Notes under the pieces: generated by a model
What the model saw: only the letters and a program-made list of their open reading frames with translations
Told to the model about the DNA's origin: nothing
Databases searched by the model: none
Shown here: piece after piece, positions 36,400 through 45,412 of the stretch
Numbering within the stretch: the stretch's first letter is position 1
How the letters are laid out: each line of letters begins with the position of its first letter
Position numbers and translations under genes: made by a program
NCBI RefSeq assembly: GCF_014205845.1
Contig: NZ_JACHCR010000010.1
Span: 81,961-145,960, forward strand
Direction of reading: 5' to 3'
Length of the DNA stretch: 64,000 bases
From: Mucilaginibacter cryoferens
Lineage (GTDB): Bacteria; Bacteroidota; Bacteroidia; Sphingobacteriales; Sphingobacteriaceae

Positions 36400-36524
36400 G
36401 TTTAAACACCCTATAATTTTGTAAATACTAATTTTAAATTAAGGGACTAACAGAGATTGCCTTTTATTTTAGCCAGTAACGCACATGGCTCCCATTTCAA
36501 ATTGAATTTAACATTATTATTTGA

Positions 36525-36548
36525 TTACTAATTTTGTTAGTATATTTG
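36525..36548 (+). promoter_or_regulatory. Palindromic operator overlapping a perfect -7 element (SRAP operon)
   Basis: TTACTAATTTTGTTAGTAT (36525-36543) contains TACTAA-N5-TTAGTA. It shares 14 of 19 bases with the palindrome in the imu promoter at 43503-43521. TATATTTG (36541-36548) is a perfect TAnnTTTG element overlapping the right arm, the geometry of a repressor site. The start codon at 36553 leaves almost no leader. Confidence 0.6.
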
Positions 36549-36552
36549 TTCA

Positions 36553-36855
36553 ATGGATGATCCAAAGTTATTTGAATTGGAGCTAAATGGGCAGATTGTT
36601 CGGGTGAGCGGTCACACGATAAAATCTGCTCGGGTCTATCATGTTGTTTATCCTAATTTTAAGCCGCCTTTAAATATGACCATAGCTGAAGATACTGATG
36701 GGGTAAAATTTTGGACATCCCTTCCTGAAGGACGTCAAGAAGAAGCAGAATTTGCAGGCAAGGTTATTGCTACGTATATTCGTGAATACAGGAGGAACAA
36801 ACTATGTGTTACTACAACGGACAAAAAGTTACCCGCTCGGAATTTATTCGATTAA
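36553..36855 (+). CDS. Small protein of unknown function upstream of SRAP
   Basis: A 100-residue, mainly beta-structured protein with no recognised motif (LELNGQIVRVSGHTIKSARVYHVVYP, then a helix EAEFAGKVIATYIREYRR). It overlaps the SRAP gene by 52 bases and shares its palindromic promoter. A similar small protein, of different sequence but like size and also ending in a short helix, heads the imu operon at 43178-43483, so both may be DNA-damage-induced accessory proteins. Confidence 0.65.
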   Translation: MDDPKLFELELNGQIVRVSGHTIKSARVYHVVYPNFKPPLNMTIAEDTDGVKFWTSLPEGRQEEAEFAGKVIATYIREYRRNKLCVTTTDKKLPARNLFD

Positions 36856-37739
36856 AAGGCATAGAAAAAGCGATCAGAAATTATAATTTCCTGAATGTCG
36901 GCGTTCATAACGGCTTTAACTATGCCCCCTGTGCTATATTAGTTCCATCTGAAGATGGAAAAGATTTTGAGATCGTGCAGGCCGAATGGGGTTATGTTCC
37001 TGGTTTTGTAAAAACCCGTTCTGAGGCCAATATTTTCCGCGCCAAATACACTACTCTTAATTTTAAATCAGAAAATCTTTTTTTGAAGGAAGACGGCAAG
37101 CGGTCTATGTGGTCATCCGCAGCTAAGAACCGTCGTTGCCTGGTGTTATCTACCGGCATTGTCGAAAGCCGACATGTGCCGAAGATTGGCAAAAAGGGAC
37201 AGGAGTTAAAAGAGACGATCAAATATCCATATTATGTAACGGTAAAGAACCAGGAGTATTTTTTTATGCCGGGTTTATATAACGAATGGTTAGACCCGGA
37301 AACGAGCCAGTTTGTAAATACCGTCGCTATTGGCATTACAGAGGCCAATGCCCTTATGCGCCAAGTTCATAATACTAAATTGCGCATGCCGACGATATTA
37401 ACGGAAGACCTGGCATATGAGTGGTTACTCAAAAAGCCGGACGAGGAACGATTAAGCACCATTGCCCGTACCCAAATACCGTCACGCTTATTAGAGTTTT
37501 GTACGATTGATCCAGATTATCGCACCGCTAAAGAAGCGACGCCGCGTGACTTTCAGGAATTAGCGCCAATAGACATGGCTTACCTTGACTTTGCTGAGGA
37601 ACTACAGTTTAATCATTGGCCCGACGATCTTGAGCCCGTACTGGCTGGTGCCGAGCGGCCATCAGGGACAATAGTCGAAAGCACCGTGAGGACTTATTAT
37701 CCGCCGGGTATGAATCCCCAAGGCGATCTGTTCAACTAA
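36804..37739 (+). CDS. yedK: SOS response-associated peptidase (SRAP/YedK/HMCES family)
   Basis: Binds and crosslinks abasic sites in single-stranded DNA through the N-terminal cysteine. The 311-residue protein begins MCYYNGQK, so Cys2 is available after Met removal. It has APCAILVP, the EWGYVPGFVK segment, NIFRAKYTTL, the glutamate-containing STGIVESRH, and the TEANALMRQVHNTKLRMP motif with the catalytic His. It converges with dnaE2 and carries the same operator type as the imu operon, supporting a role in the same damage response. Confidence 0.93.
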   Translation: MCYYNGQKVTRSEFIRLKGIEKAIRNYNFLNVGVHNGFNYAPCAILVPSEDGKDFEIVQAEWGYVPGFVKTRSEANIFRAKYTTLNFKSENLFLKEDGKRSMWSSAAKNRRCLVLSTGIVESRHVPKIGKKGQELKETIKYPYYVTVKNQEYFFMPGLYNEWLDPETSQFVNTVAIGITEANALMRQVHNTKLRMPTILTEDLAYEWLLKKPDEERLSTIARTQIPSRLLEFCTIDPDYRTAKEATPRDFQELAPIDMAYLDFAEELQFNHWPDDLEPVLAGAERPSGTIVESTVRTYYPPGMNPQGDLFN

Positions 37740-37741
37740 TG

Positions 37742-40700
37742 TTATTTAAAATTCCTGCCTTTGTGCAGGTAGTTGGCCGATTCGGTATCAAGAGACTGCA
37801 ACGGTTTTTCCATCGGGATGAATGGCGAGGCTTTTTCATCAGCCCGTGACAACGTTAAAACAGGTTGTTTCTCGTTACGGATTGCGGTCAGATCTCCTAA
37901 AAGTTTGGTAATGTCGAAAACGCGGCGCACAATGATGTGCGTAACTTCAGCACGTTCGACCACACCTTCAACCATCAGCAACCGCGCATGTAAAATTTCT
38001 TTGCGGTATTTATCGAACAGTTTTGGAAAAACAACCAGGTTGGTTGTGCCCGTTTCGTCTTCCAATGTTATAAAGCAAACACCTTTAGCTGTCCCTGGGC
38101 GCTGGCGGATCAAAATTAAGCCTGCGGTTTTAATGACCGTTTTATTTTCAGTCACATTTGCTTCTTTAGCTGTTTTGATATGCAACAATTCAAGTGTATG
38201 GCGAATAAAGCTGAGTGGGTGGCCCTTTATAGAAAGCCCTGTTGTAGCATAGTCCTGCACAACGTGTTCGGACAAACGCAGTTCCGGCAGGCTTACTTCC
38301 GGCTCATGAACGCTTTCCGATGGTTGACCTTGCATCAATTGCACAGGACGGTCATGTAGTGCAGATACTTCCCAAAGCGCGCGCCTGCGGTCAAGCCCCA
38401 TAGAACGGAAAGCATCGGCATTGGCGAGTTTTTCCATCGTGGCTACGCTGACTCCGGCATCACAAAGTTGATGAGGAGCTGTATAGGGTTTAGTTCTGCC
38501 CGCCACCAGCTTTTCCATTTCCTCTTTTCGAATGCCATCAATTTCTCTTAACCCTAATCGATGCGCAAAATATTCACCTTGCTTGGCTTCAAGCGTATTG
38601 TCCCATTGTGAAAGATTAACATCAATAGGCAGCATTTTAACACCATGCTCACGGGCATTCCTAACGATCTGCGCAGGTTGGTAAAAGCCCATGGGTTGAC
38701 TATTAAGTAAAGCAGCGCAGAATACTTCAGGGTAATAAAATTTAAGCCAGCATGAAATGTAAACCAGTAAAGCAAAACTGGCGGCGTGGCTCTCAGGAAA
38801 ACCATAACTCCCAAATCCCTCTAACTGTTTGAAAATACGGCGGGCATATTCCTCAGTATAACCTCGCGAGGTCATTCCATTGACCAACTTATGCTCAAAC
38901 TTACTGACCAAACCGTTGAATTTGAATGTCGCCATAGTACGGCGCAGCAGATCAGCTTCTCCTGGTGTGAAACCGGCGGCTACGATGGCCAGTTCCATCG
39001 CCTGCTCCTGGAACAACGGTACGCCGAGTGTGCGCTCCAATATAGATTTAATTTCGTCCGAAGGATAATCTACAGCTTCTTCACCATTCCGTCGCCTGAT
39101 ATAGGGGTGCACCATATCACCTTGTATTGGTCCTGGCCGTACAATCGCCACTTCGATCACCAGGTCATAAAAGCAGGTAGGCTTCATGCGCGGTAGCATG
39201 GACATCTGCGCACGGCTTTCGATCTGAAATACGCCAACCGTATCAGCAGCGGTGATCATTTCATACACTTTTGGATCATCCTGCGGAATATTGGCTAAGG
39301 TGAGTGTAATGCCATAATGGCTTTTCACCAGATCAAAAGCTTTGCGAATACAGGTCAGCATACCCAAAGACAAAATATCCACTTTCATAAATCCAAGCGC
39401 ATCGATATCGTCTTTGTTCCACTCGATATTAGTACGGTTCTCCATGCGGGCATGGAAGATCGGGCACAGGTCGCTTAGCTTACCATCGGTAATGACAAAG
39501 CCCCCCGTATGCTGGCCAAGCTGACGGGGAAAACCGATTAGCAATGAGGTAAGTTCAATTACTTTCAACAAATGAGGGTCTTTGTGATTAAGCCCTAAAG
39601 CGCCGACCTGCTCTGCCGTAATTTCCTCATCGGACAGATCGCCGTAAGCATCCGATAGCTGCTTGACCACATCTACCGAAAGTCCCATGGCGCGTCCAAC
39701 ATCATTTACCGCGCCTTTGTAATGGAGCATGAATACGGTTGGCAGGATCGCTGCACGGTCACGGCCAAAGCGATTGTAGACATACTGCATTACTTCTTCC
39801 CGCCGTTCATGCTCAAAGTCCACATCAATGTCAGGCGGCTCGTTGCGCTCTTTGGAAAGGAAACGGGCGAAGAGTAAATTGGATTTATCAGGTGCGACCG
39901 ACGTAATGCCGAGTACAAAGCAAACTGCGGAGTTAGCGGCAGACCCCCGGCCCTGACAAAGGATATGCTGGTTCCTGGCCCAGGTAACATAGTCTTCTAC
40001 AGTGAGGAAATAATCGGGAACATCCAATTCGGCTATGATCCCCAATTCATCTTCAATAGCTTTTTTGACTTTCGACGGTATGTTGTTATTATAAAAGCTA
40101 TTCGCACCTTTCCAGGCGAGGTATTCCAATTGCTGCTGAGGTGTACGCCCGTCAGTGGTCAGTTCACTGGGATATTTGTATTTCAGTGATTTCAGGTCGA
40201 ACCGGCAGGCATCAGCAATAGTCCGGGCATTAATGATCGCTTCCGGAAAATTGCGAAATAAGCGCTCCATCTCAGCTTTTTCTTTGAGATGCCTTTCGGC
40301 ATTTTGATGCAGTTTATAACCGGCATTAAAAATGGTGCATTTTTCCCGAATGCAAGTCACAACGTCTTGCAGTTCCCTTCTGTTAGGGTGATGATAATGA
40401 ACGTCATTAGTGGCGACCAATGGGATATTTAATTCAGCTAACAGGAAAAGGCGCTTGGCATCATCGCCTGTATAATACTTGGTTGCAGCGAGATAAAGAT
40501 TAGGCAGGTTTTGCTTGTAATCTTTTACATGGTGCGTAAATACAAGTTCAAATTCAAAATCTTGGGTGATCTTGTCGGGTGGTATGATAATAAAATAAGA
40601 CCCTTCGGAATGCTGGTAAACATCCCTTTTAGAAATATAACATTTTTCTTTTTCAGCACGCAAATTGCCCAATGTAAGTAAAGCGGAAAGCCGGGCATAG

Positions 40701-40951
40701 GATTCTTTGTCAGTTGGATAAGCCAACAAACTCGGACCATCGAGCAGGTCAAGACGAACACCGGGGATCAGCCGGATATTGCGGTCTTTAGCAACTTGGT
40801 AAGCGCGGACAACACCTGCGAAAGTATTTCGGTCACTGATGCCAATCGCATCATACCCCAAATCGGCCGCTTGGTCGACGAGTTCTTCCGGGTGACTGCC
40901 GCCGCGCCGAAAGCTAAAATTGCTGGTCACCTGTAATTCGACGTAACTCAT
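37742..40951 (-). CDS. dnaE2: Error-prone DNA polymerase DnaE2
   Basis: Alpha subunit-type C-family polymerase for translesion synthesis, 1069 residues. It has an N-terminal PHP domain (ELQVTSNFSFRRGGSHPEELV), the polymerase palm motifs including CQGRGSAANSAVC and the catalytic PDIDVDFEHERREE (about residues 375-390), a helix-hairpin-helix region and a C-terminal OB fold. Its length and PHP variant match DnaE2 rather than the replicative DnaE1. It overlaps imuB by four bases as the last gene of the mutagenesis operon. Confidence 0.95.
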   Translation of the reverse strand: MSYVELQVTSNFSFRRGGSHPEELVDQAADLGYDAIGISDRNTFAGVVRAYQVAKDRNIRLIPGVRLDLLDGPSLLAYPTDKESYARLSALLTLGNLRAEKEKCYISKRDVYQHSEGSYFIIIPPDKITQDFEFELVFTHHVKDYKQNLPNLYLAATKYYTGDDAKRLFLLAELNIPLVATNDVHYHHPNRRELQDVVTCIREKCTIFNAGYKLHQNAERHLKEKAEMERLFRNFPEAIINARTIADACRFDLKSLKYKYPSELTTDGRTPQQQLEYLAWKGANSFYNNNIPSKVKKAIEDELGIIAELDVPDYFLTVEDYVTWARNQHILCQGRGSAANSAVCFVLGITSVAPDKSNLLFARFLSKERNEPPDIDVDFEHERREEVMQYVYNRFGRDRAAILPTVFMLHYKGAVNDVGRAMGLSVDVVKQLSDAYGDLSDEEITAEQVGALGLNHKDPHLLKVIELTSLLIGFPRQLGQHTGGFVITDGKLSDLCPIFHARMENRTNIEWNKDDIDALGFMKVDILSLGMLTCIRKAFDLVKSHYGITLTLANIPQDDPKVYEMITAADTVGVFQIESRAQMSMLPRMKPTCFYDLVIEVAIVRPGPIQGDMVHPYIRRRNGEEAVDYPSDEIKSILERTLGVPLFQEQAMELAIVAAGFTPGEADLLRRTMATFKFNGLVSKFEHKLVNGMTSRGYTEEYARRIFKQLEGFGSYGFPESHAASFALLVYISCWLKFYYPEVFCAALLNSQPMGFYQPAQIVRNAREHGVKMLPIDVNLSQWDNTLEAKQGEYFAHRLGLREIDGIRKEEMEKLVAGRTKPYTAPHQLCDAGVSVATMEKLANADAFRSMGLDRRRALWEVSALHDRPVQLMQGQPSESVHEPEVSLPELRLSEHVVQDYATTGLSIKGHPLSFIRHTLELLHIKTAKEANVTENKTVIKTAGLILIRQRPGTAKGVCFITLEDETGTTNLVVFPKLFDKYRKEILHARLLMVEGVVERAEVTHIIVRRVFDITKLLGDLTAIRNEKQPVLTLSRADEKASPFIPMEKPLQSLDTESANYLHKGRNFK

Positions 40952-42450
40952 GCGAAAAAGCCATGTAGATACCAGTGTTGATTGTTTTCTGCATTATAGT
41001 GGCCTGAGCGAAAAAGCCAATACCGACGCCCTGCTTCATCTTCGGCGATATAGTAGTCCCGGTGTTCACCCGGTTCGAGCCACCATTCACGTTCGATGCG
41101 CTCAGGGCCGTCGGCACCTACGATAATATGCTGCTCACCTTTCCAGATAAATAACTTGGGCGGGTAATCCGGTGTTAGCGCCATCGCTTCAATACGTTCC
41201 GGATGATCCAGTATTTGCATAGGCCGTGGTTTATCCGTGCGCCAGTCACTTTCAGGTTTCTTTTTTAAATTGGTGTATGGTTTCGGCGTGCGTTCAGGCC
41301 AGTAATGTTCCCCTGGAAGGTAACGATTAATATGAGCTGTGCCGATCCGGCCTGCTACACGGTCAAGCAGTTCGGCTACTTCTTCACTATCCGCGCCGCC
41401 TCCGGCTGACCAAATTTCACTTTGCTTATCGTTGACAGGTTCCGTCTTCAGTGCATCCAACACAAATAATTCAATGCCAAGTCCCGGCGCGATGGTTTCC
41501 AGCTTAATAAAAAATAATTTGAATAAGTGCTGTGTCCGGTTACTGGGATGATTGGTGCCTATGCTAATGTTCCCGTTCTTGCCATCTACCCGGTACCAGG
41601 TTAATATAGCGGAGCGGACACCCAAACCTTCACCGTAAAGCCTTTTGCAAAGCCTTTCGAGCAAATCATTTAATCCTATTTCTATAGCCGTTCGGGTACG
41701 GACAGGTTCCAGGCAATCGAGGCGTACGCTGTATGGCACTGGTTCTTTAAGCGGAAATAAATATTCCACCTCCTGACCGAGTGCTTGTTGCAGCCGCAGT
41801 ACCATATCTTTACCAAAACGCCTGCGCAAGACGGCGTTTGGCATATAAATAAAACTGCTGATTTGATGCAAGCCCAAATTCCGCAGCTTCAAGAGCTGGT
41901 TCATCGGCAAGCGAAGTGCTGATGGTGGTAACGGCATCAGCGCATTCCGGTGTTCGCCTTCAGGTACAATAAGGCCGGTGGTCGCACAACGGGCAACGCC
42001 CCAGGCGGTGCCGATGGTATCGGCAATCGCCGGGCGGATGTCATAGCCAATTGCTTTCAAACGCGAAACCACCTCCTGCAAAAAAGCTTTTTCCCCGCCT
42101 TTCAAATGTGTGCAGCCGGTCACATCCAATAATAAACCGTCAGGCGGATCAAGCTGTATGAGTGGCGTATAACGGAGGCACCATTCTGCAAGGCCGGTCA
42201 ATAATTTCAGGTTGCGGCCGGGTTTGCCATCGAAAACCTGGAGATCCGGCGCGATGACCCGTGCATCGGCAACGGTCATACCTTCCGTTACTCCGTACTT
42301 ACGGGCTTCATCCGTCAGCGCGGTAATGAGCATGCGTCCATGGTCGGGTTCGGCGAAGACATAGGCTTTCCCTTTCAGCCCGGTTTGGCGGATGGCCTTC
42401 CAGTCTGTGAGTAAATGCCGGAACCATATGGACGCAAAACGCTTAGGCAT
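40948..42450 (-). CDS. imuB: Y-family polymerase-like mutagenesis protein ImuB
   Basis: A 500-residue Y-family (DinB/UmuC) homologue that in other bacteria links DnaE2 to the beta clamp and ImuA. The N-terminal strand reads ASIWFRHLLTD, without the DxDxFF catalytic pattern of active polymerases, as expected for ImuB. The LLLDVTGCTHLKGGE segment and a little-finger region are recognisable. It overlaps both imuA (eight bases) and dnaE2 (four bases). Confidence 0.92.
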   Translation of the reverse strand: MPKRFASIWFRHLLTDWKAIRQTGLKGKAYVFAEPDHGRMLITALTDEARKYGVTEGMTVADARVIAPDLQVFDGKPGRNLKLLTGLAEWCLRYTPLIQLDPPDGLLLDVTGCTHLKGGEKAFLQEVVSRLKAIGYDIRPAIADTIGTAWGVARCATTGLIVPEGEHRNALMPLPPSALRLPMNQLLKLRNLGLHQISSFIYMPNAVLRRRFGKDMVLRLQQALGQEVEYLFPLKEPVPYSVRLDCLEPVRTRTAIEIGLNDLLERLCKRLYGEGLGVRSAILTWYRVDGKNGNISIGTNHPSNRTQHLFKLFFIKLETIAPGLGIELFVLDALKTEPVNDKQSEIWSAGGGADSEEVAELLDRVAGRIGTAHINRYLPGEHYWPERTPKPYTNLKKKPESDWRTDKPRPMQILDHPERIEAMALTPDYPPKLFIWKGEQHIIVGADGPERIEREWWLEPGEHRDYYIAEDEAGRRYWLFRSGHYNAENNQHWYLHGFFA

Positions 42451-43177
42451 AACGACGTGCTTCTTCCGTAAGCTGCGGTGTGGTGATCGTTTGAAAATCC
42501 TGTTTCTTCCATTCTACAGTCCAGTTGCCCGGCCTGCCATTCCTCACTTTCAGCAATTCAACCTGCCAGCGCGGATGGCCGACGCCGGGCATACCAGTTC
42601 TTAGCTGGCTACGTACAGGCCGGATCTGCCAGCGGGTAACGCAGGCAGTAGTATTGACTTTTTTGACATCCTTTCGCAAAACAAATCCCGTTACATGGCT
42701 TTTCTCAACGGCTAATTGTAGTCGCTGGGATTCGGTAAAGCTGAGGTCTTTAGTTTCACAAATCACTGTGGCCACACCTTCACACTTCAGCGCTTCCTCG
42801 GTAACCCAAAGCACATCTTTTTGTAGCGGCACATCTACGAAAATAACACGGTCAGGATCGACACCAAAAAGTTTTAGCGCTGGCGGGTAAATGCGGCGGG
42901 TATAACTGATCCAAAGGCAGGCACCACCACTAACCAAGAGTTTTTGAACAAGACCGGTAATAAAGCCACCACTGGCGGCGGTATCCTCCGGACAGCTGCT
43001 TATAAATTCGTGGATCGCGCCGGTCGGGAATACGCCGTCTGGAAAAGCGGCGGCTACCGGGCCAAGGCCCAGGTCATTGTCCGCGCCGGGTTGCGGCGGG
43101 CGGAAGCCCTCCCAGCGGATCATATCCTGCCTGAGTTGGCTGATAATTTCTTCTTTAGTAGCAGTCATGGTCGTCAT
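42443..43177 (-). CDS. imuA: RecA-like mutagenesis protein ImuA
   Basis: A 244-residue RecA-fold protein. PTGAIHEFISS (about 51-61) stands where the Walker A region lies in the family, and SGGACLWISYTRRIYPPALKLFGVDPDRVIFVDV matches the ImuA/SulA core, though residues are degenerate at the nucleotide site as usual for ImuA. It is the second gene of the operon, right after a small protein, and overlaps imuB. Together ImuA, ImuB and DnaE2 form a translesion mutasome. Confidence 0.88.
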   Translation of the reverse strand: MTTMTATKEEIISQLRQDMIRWEGFRPPQPGADNDLGLGPVAAAFPDGVFPTGAIHEFISSCPEDTAASGGFITGLVQKLLVSGGACLWISYTRRIYPPALKLFGVDPDRVIFVDVPLQKDVLWVTEEALKCEGVATVICETKDLSFTESQRLQLAVEKSHVTGFVLRKDVKKVNTTACVTRWQIRPVRSQLRTGMPGVGHPRWQVELLKVRNGRPGNWTVEWKKQDFQTITTPQLTEEARRYA

Positions 43178-43483
43178 TTAAAAGTCAAAGTGCATTTGAT
43201 CAAAATTCAGCTTACGGCTGCTGTTATACTCCCGAATGGCGGCGGCAATAGTTCTCACTTCATCCAGCGAAAACACCTCATCTTCGCTGAAACCAATAAT
43301 TTCTTCAGGCTCCAGCGGCTCATTCTCTATGTTCACATAAACCACTGAATGATGATTAAATGTCCTGATCTGATAGCGCATAAAACCAACGTTATCAGCG
43401 AGTTGGTCAAGCTGTTCGGCAGAGAAAGTTACCGGTCGCGCGTTGAGTTCGATTTGTAAATTGAATGGTACCATGATTGCCAA
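43178..43483 (-). CDS. Small protein heading the imu operon
   Basis: A 101-residue protein of unknown function, directly abutting imuA. It reads as beta strands (VPFNLQIELNARPVTF, FMRYQIRTFNHHSVVYVNIE) followed by a short helix ending RTIAAAIREYNSSRKL, an arrangement like that of the small protein before SRAP. It may be a mutasome accessory. An alternative ATG at residue 4 exists. The palindrome at 43503-43521 lies just upstream. Confidence 0.65.
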   Translation of the reverse strand: MAIMVPFNLQIELNARPVTFSAEQLDQLADNVGFMRYQIRTFNHHSVVYVNIENEPLEPEEIIGFSEDEVFSLDEVRTIAAAIREYNSSRKLNFDQMHFDF

Positions 43484-43494
43484 ATTTGAGGACT

Positions 43495-43521
43495 ATAAAG
43501 TTATGCTAATATTTTTAGCAT
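43495..43521 (-). promoter_or_regulatory. Palindromic operator and -7 element, imu operon
   Basis: ATGCTAATATTTTTAGCAT (43503-43521) has perfect 7-bp arms and a five-base centre. On the minus strand TAACTTTA (43495-43502) follows at once, one mismatch from TAnnTTTG. It is a close relative of the operator at 36525-36543. The gene at 43580 on the plus strand shares this gap and may be controlled too. Confidence 0.6.
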
Positions 43522-43579
43522 TTTCTATTACTTTTTTACAATTTTTTATTCACATTTGTTTTATTAAAATTTACTGAAC

Positions 43580-43933
43580 ATGGATAAGGCATTTTTAGGC
43601 GGGCCTCAAATGATTACAATTGATCGTAAACAGGGAGGGCAACTAAGCCTGCGGGTAATCCCCGAATTTGATGATGCAACCGAAGCATTAATTTATGGCG
43701 GATTGGCCTTTCAATTATTGCGGGAAGATTATGGCATGTTTCAGTTATTTTATGTCGAAGCGCCTGGCTACGAAGCGCCCAAAATGGAATCGTTAGGCAA
43801 GCTATTATTTGACCGCGAGGAAAATTGGATTTACGATGGGGATAAATTAACAATTGATGAACAGGAAGAAGCTGCGGGATTCATTACCGGTCATCGTGGC
43901 GCAATGGATAAACTGATTAAAGACATTCTTTAA
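43580..43933 (+). CDS. Hypothetical protein, divergent from the imu operon
   Basis: A 117-residue acidic soluble protein with no recognised motif (RVIPEFDDATEALIYGGLAFQLLRED in the first half, GHRGAMDKLIKDIL at the end). It is followed after five bases by another small gene, so the two form a unit. Function unknown. Confidence 0.6.
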   Translation: MDKAFLGGPQMITIDRKQGGQLSLRVIPEFDDATEALIYGGLAFQLLREDYGMFQLFYVEAPGYEAPKMESLGKLLFDREENWIYDGDKLTIDEQEEAAGFITGHRGAMDKLIKDIL

Positions 43934-43938
43934 AACAT

Positions 43939-44190
43939 ATGGATACGGAATACTTAAAGCGGGTGGTCATTTATCTACAACAGGAACTGCCGGAATATCA
44001 GGAAATGTTGGTTGTGAAAGCTAATCAGATTGTTTTTACCGTACATCCGGATGCCGCGTTTGAACAGTTTTACCAAAAGCTATTCGTTTCTGTATCTGCA
44101 TGTACCGCCCGTATCCGTAACAGAGAAATTGATCTGGAATTTAAGGTTTGGTCACCTACGCAGGAGCGCGATTTTAAAGTGCTTAAATAA
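43939..44190 (+). CDS. Hypothetical protein
   Basis: An 83-residue soluble protein following the previous gene after five bases in the same direction. It reads beta-alpha-beta (VFTVHPDAAFEQFYQKLFVSV, then IDLEFKVWSP). No family recognised. It converges with the gene at 44198. Confidence 0.55.
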   Translation: MDTEYLKRVVIYLQQELPEYQEMLVVKANQIVFTVHPDAAFEQFYQKLFVSVSACTARIRNREIDLEFKVWSPTQERDFKVLK

Positions 44191-44197
44191 AAAATGT

Positions 44198-44503
44198 TTA
44201 TATTTTTCGAAGTCGAGGTGCAGGCCGGGGGGCTTCGGTCTGGATGTTCATTTCAAGATATTCAAGATAGCGGGCATACCAAACTACGGCCTGTGTGATT
44301 AAGTCGAGATTTTCACCATTCCATCCTTCGGTTTCAAAGGCAAGCCATTCAACATGATCGTCGCCGAAAATATGTATCTCCCCTTTGGTTGGTTGATAAT
44401 CATCTACTTCCAAACCAAAAACGTTAACACACAAGCCCGTAGCACCGCGAATGATAATGTCACGTTTCTGGTCTTCCAATAAGGGAAAAGTATAGGAGAT
44501 CAT
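44198..44503 (-). CDS. Hypothetical protein
   Basis: A 101-residue soluble protein with beta strands in the first 60 residues (KRDIIIRGATGLCVNVFGL) and a helix near 70-90, ending in a proline/arginine tail. It is not recognised. It is convergent with the pair of small genes to its left. Confidence 0.55.
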   Translation of the reverse strand: MISYTFPLLEDQKRDIIIRGATGLCVNVFGLEVDDYQPTKGEIHIFGDDHVEWLAFETEGWNGENLDLITQAVVWYARYLEYLEMNIQTEAPRPAPRLRKI

Positions 44504-44651
44504 TTTTCTCTGTTTTTGATCTCTTCATAGCTGGTTTAATAAAAATAAATTGAAGCAGTAGTATTGGGCAGGAAAGAATATAATTTAATGGCATTTTTAT
44601 GTTTGGTTGCAATTTTATGGCCATCAAAAACTACTGTTATGATAAGTAAAT

Positions 44652-44695
44652 TAAACGTTATAAGTTTTAATTAAATGTTAAACTTATAACGTTTA
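44652..44695. repeat. Perfect 16-bp inverted repeat in a 480-bp gap
   Basis: TAAACGTTATAAGTTT (44652-44667) and AAACTTATAACGTTTA (44680-44695) are exact reverse complements around 12 bases. No T run follows on either strand, so it is not a normal terminator. The rest of 44504-44985 is AT-rich and has no gene that I can support. Confidence 0.6.
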
Positions 44696-44985
44696 GCTAA
44701 AACCAAATTTGAAGGGTGATTTAAAGTAGAGTCATCTTCATCCAGTCAAAATATTTATTCAAAGAAAAATTATAGTCTTTTCAAATGACACTTTTTTATT
44801 AACGTATGCAATAGTATTCGTTTTGTCGTCCTACAACGATAAATACGCTAATCATCATAGTCCCATTTAAATTAGCCTATGTCAAAACTGTTTGGATTTA
44901 CAGCTTAATTGATCTTGTATTAAACATAGAAAATACTAAAAAATCTATTTTTTTCAATTAAATGAAATCCGCATCTATGCTTGAA

Positions 44986-45261
44986 CTAAACCTGCTCCCT
45001 GGCAAGCTTTCGGGCGATCTGCATCATCCAACCTAATAACTTTTCATTTTTTGCGGAATAAGTATCAACCGACTGCCAAACTGTTAAGAGTGTTTGTTCC
45101 AAAATATTTTCTGCAATTTCCGGTTGAGGAATTATCCTAATTATCGCTAAAAATATTGCTTTTGCATAGGTATCGTACAGTGCCACAGCACCATCTTTTT
45201 TTTGTTGACGAATCAGGAGGATGAGGTCGTCATCCGCTATTCGCTGAAGGTTAACAACCAT
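44986..45261 (-). CDS. Sigma-70 region 2-like protein lacking region 4
   Basis: A 91-residue protein resembling only the region 2 part of an ECF sigma factor: DDDLILLIRQQKKDGAVALYDTYAKAIF, then AENILEQTLLTVWQSVDTY and LGWMMQIARKLA. In full-length ECF factors region 4 (a helix-turn-helix) should follow; here the frame stops right after region 2 and no continuation is visible downstream. It may be a truncated pseudogene or a stand-alone region 2 protein. Confidence 0.6.
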   Translation of the reverse strand: MVVNLQRIADDDLILLIRQQKKDGAVALYDTYAKAIFLAIIRIIPQPEIAENILEQTLLTVWQSVDTYSAKNEKLLGWMMQIARKLAREQV

Positions 45262-45412
45262 GGGAGTTTTGCATACCTGAATTTTGCTATAATAGTGCCA
45301 CGAAATAATAAGTTTCTGATTTTCAAAAAATTAGGGGTACTTTTGGCCATTCTCATCATACTTTTCTTTTTGAGGAATACCCCTCTGTTTCACCTTAATT
45401 AATCCGATACTA

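Noticed and set aside
37742..40951. Many antisense open frames across dnaE2 and other long genes
   Set aside because: They lie fully inside strongly supported genes and show no protein motifs.
44652..44695. Rho-independent terminator
   Set aside because: Stem is AT-rich and no T run follows on either strand; no gene ends next to it.
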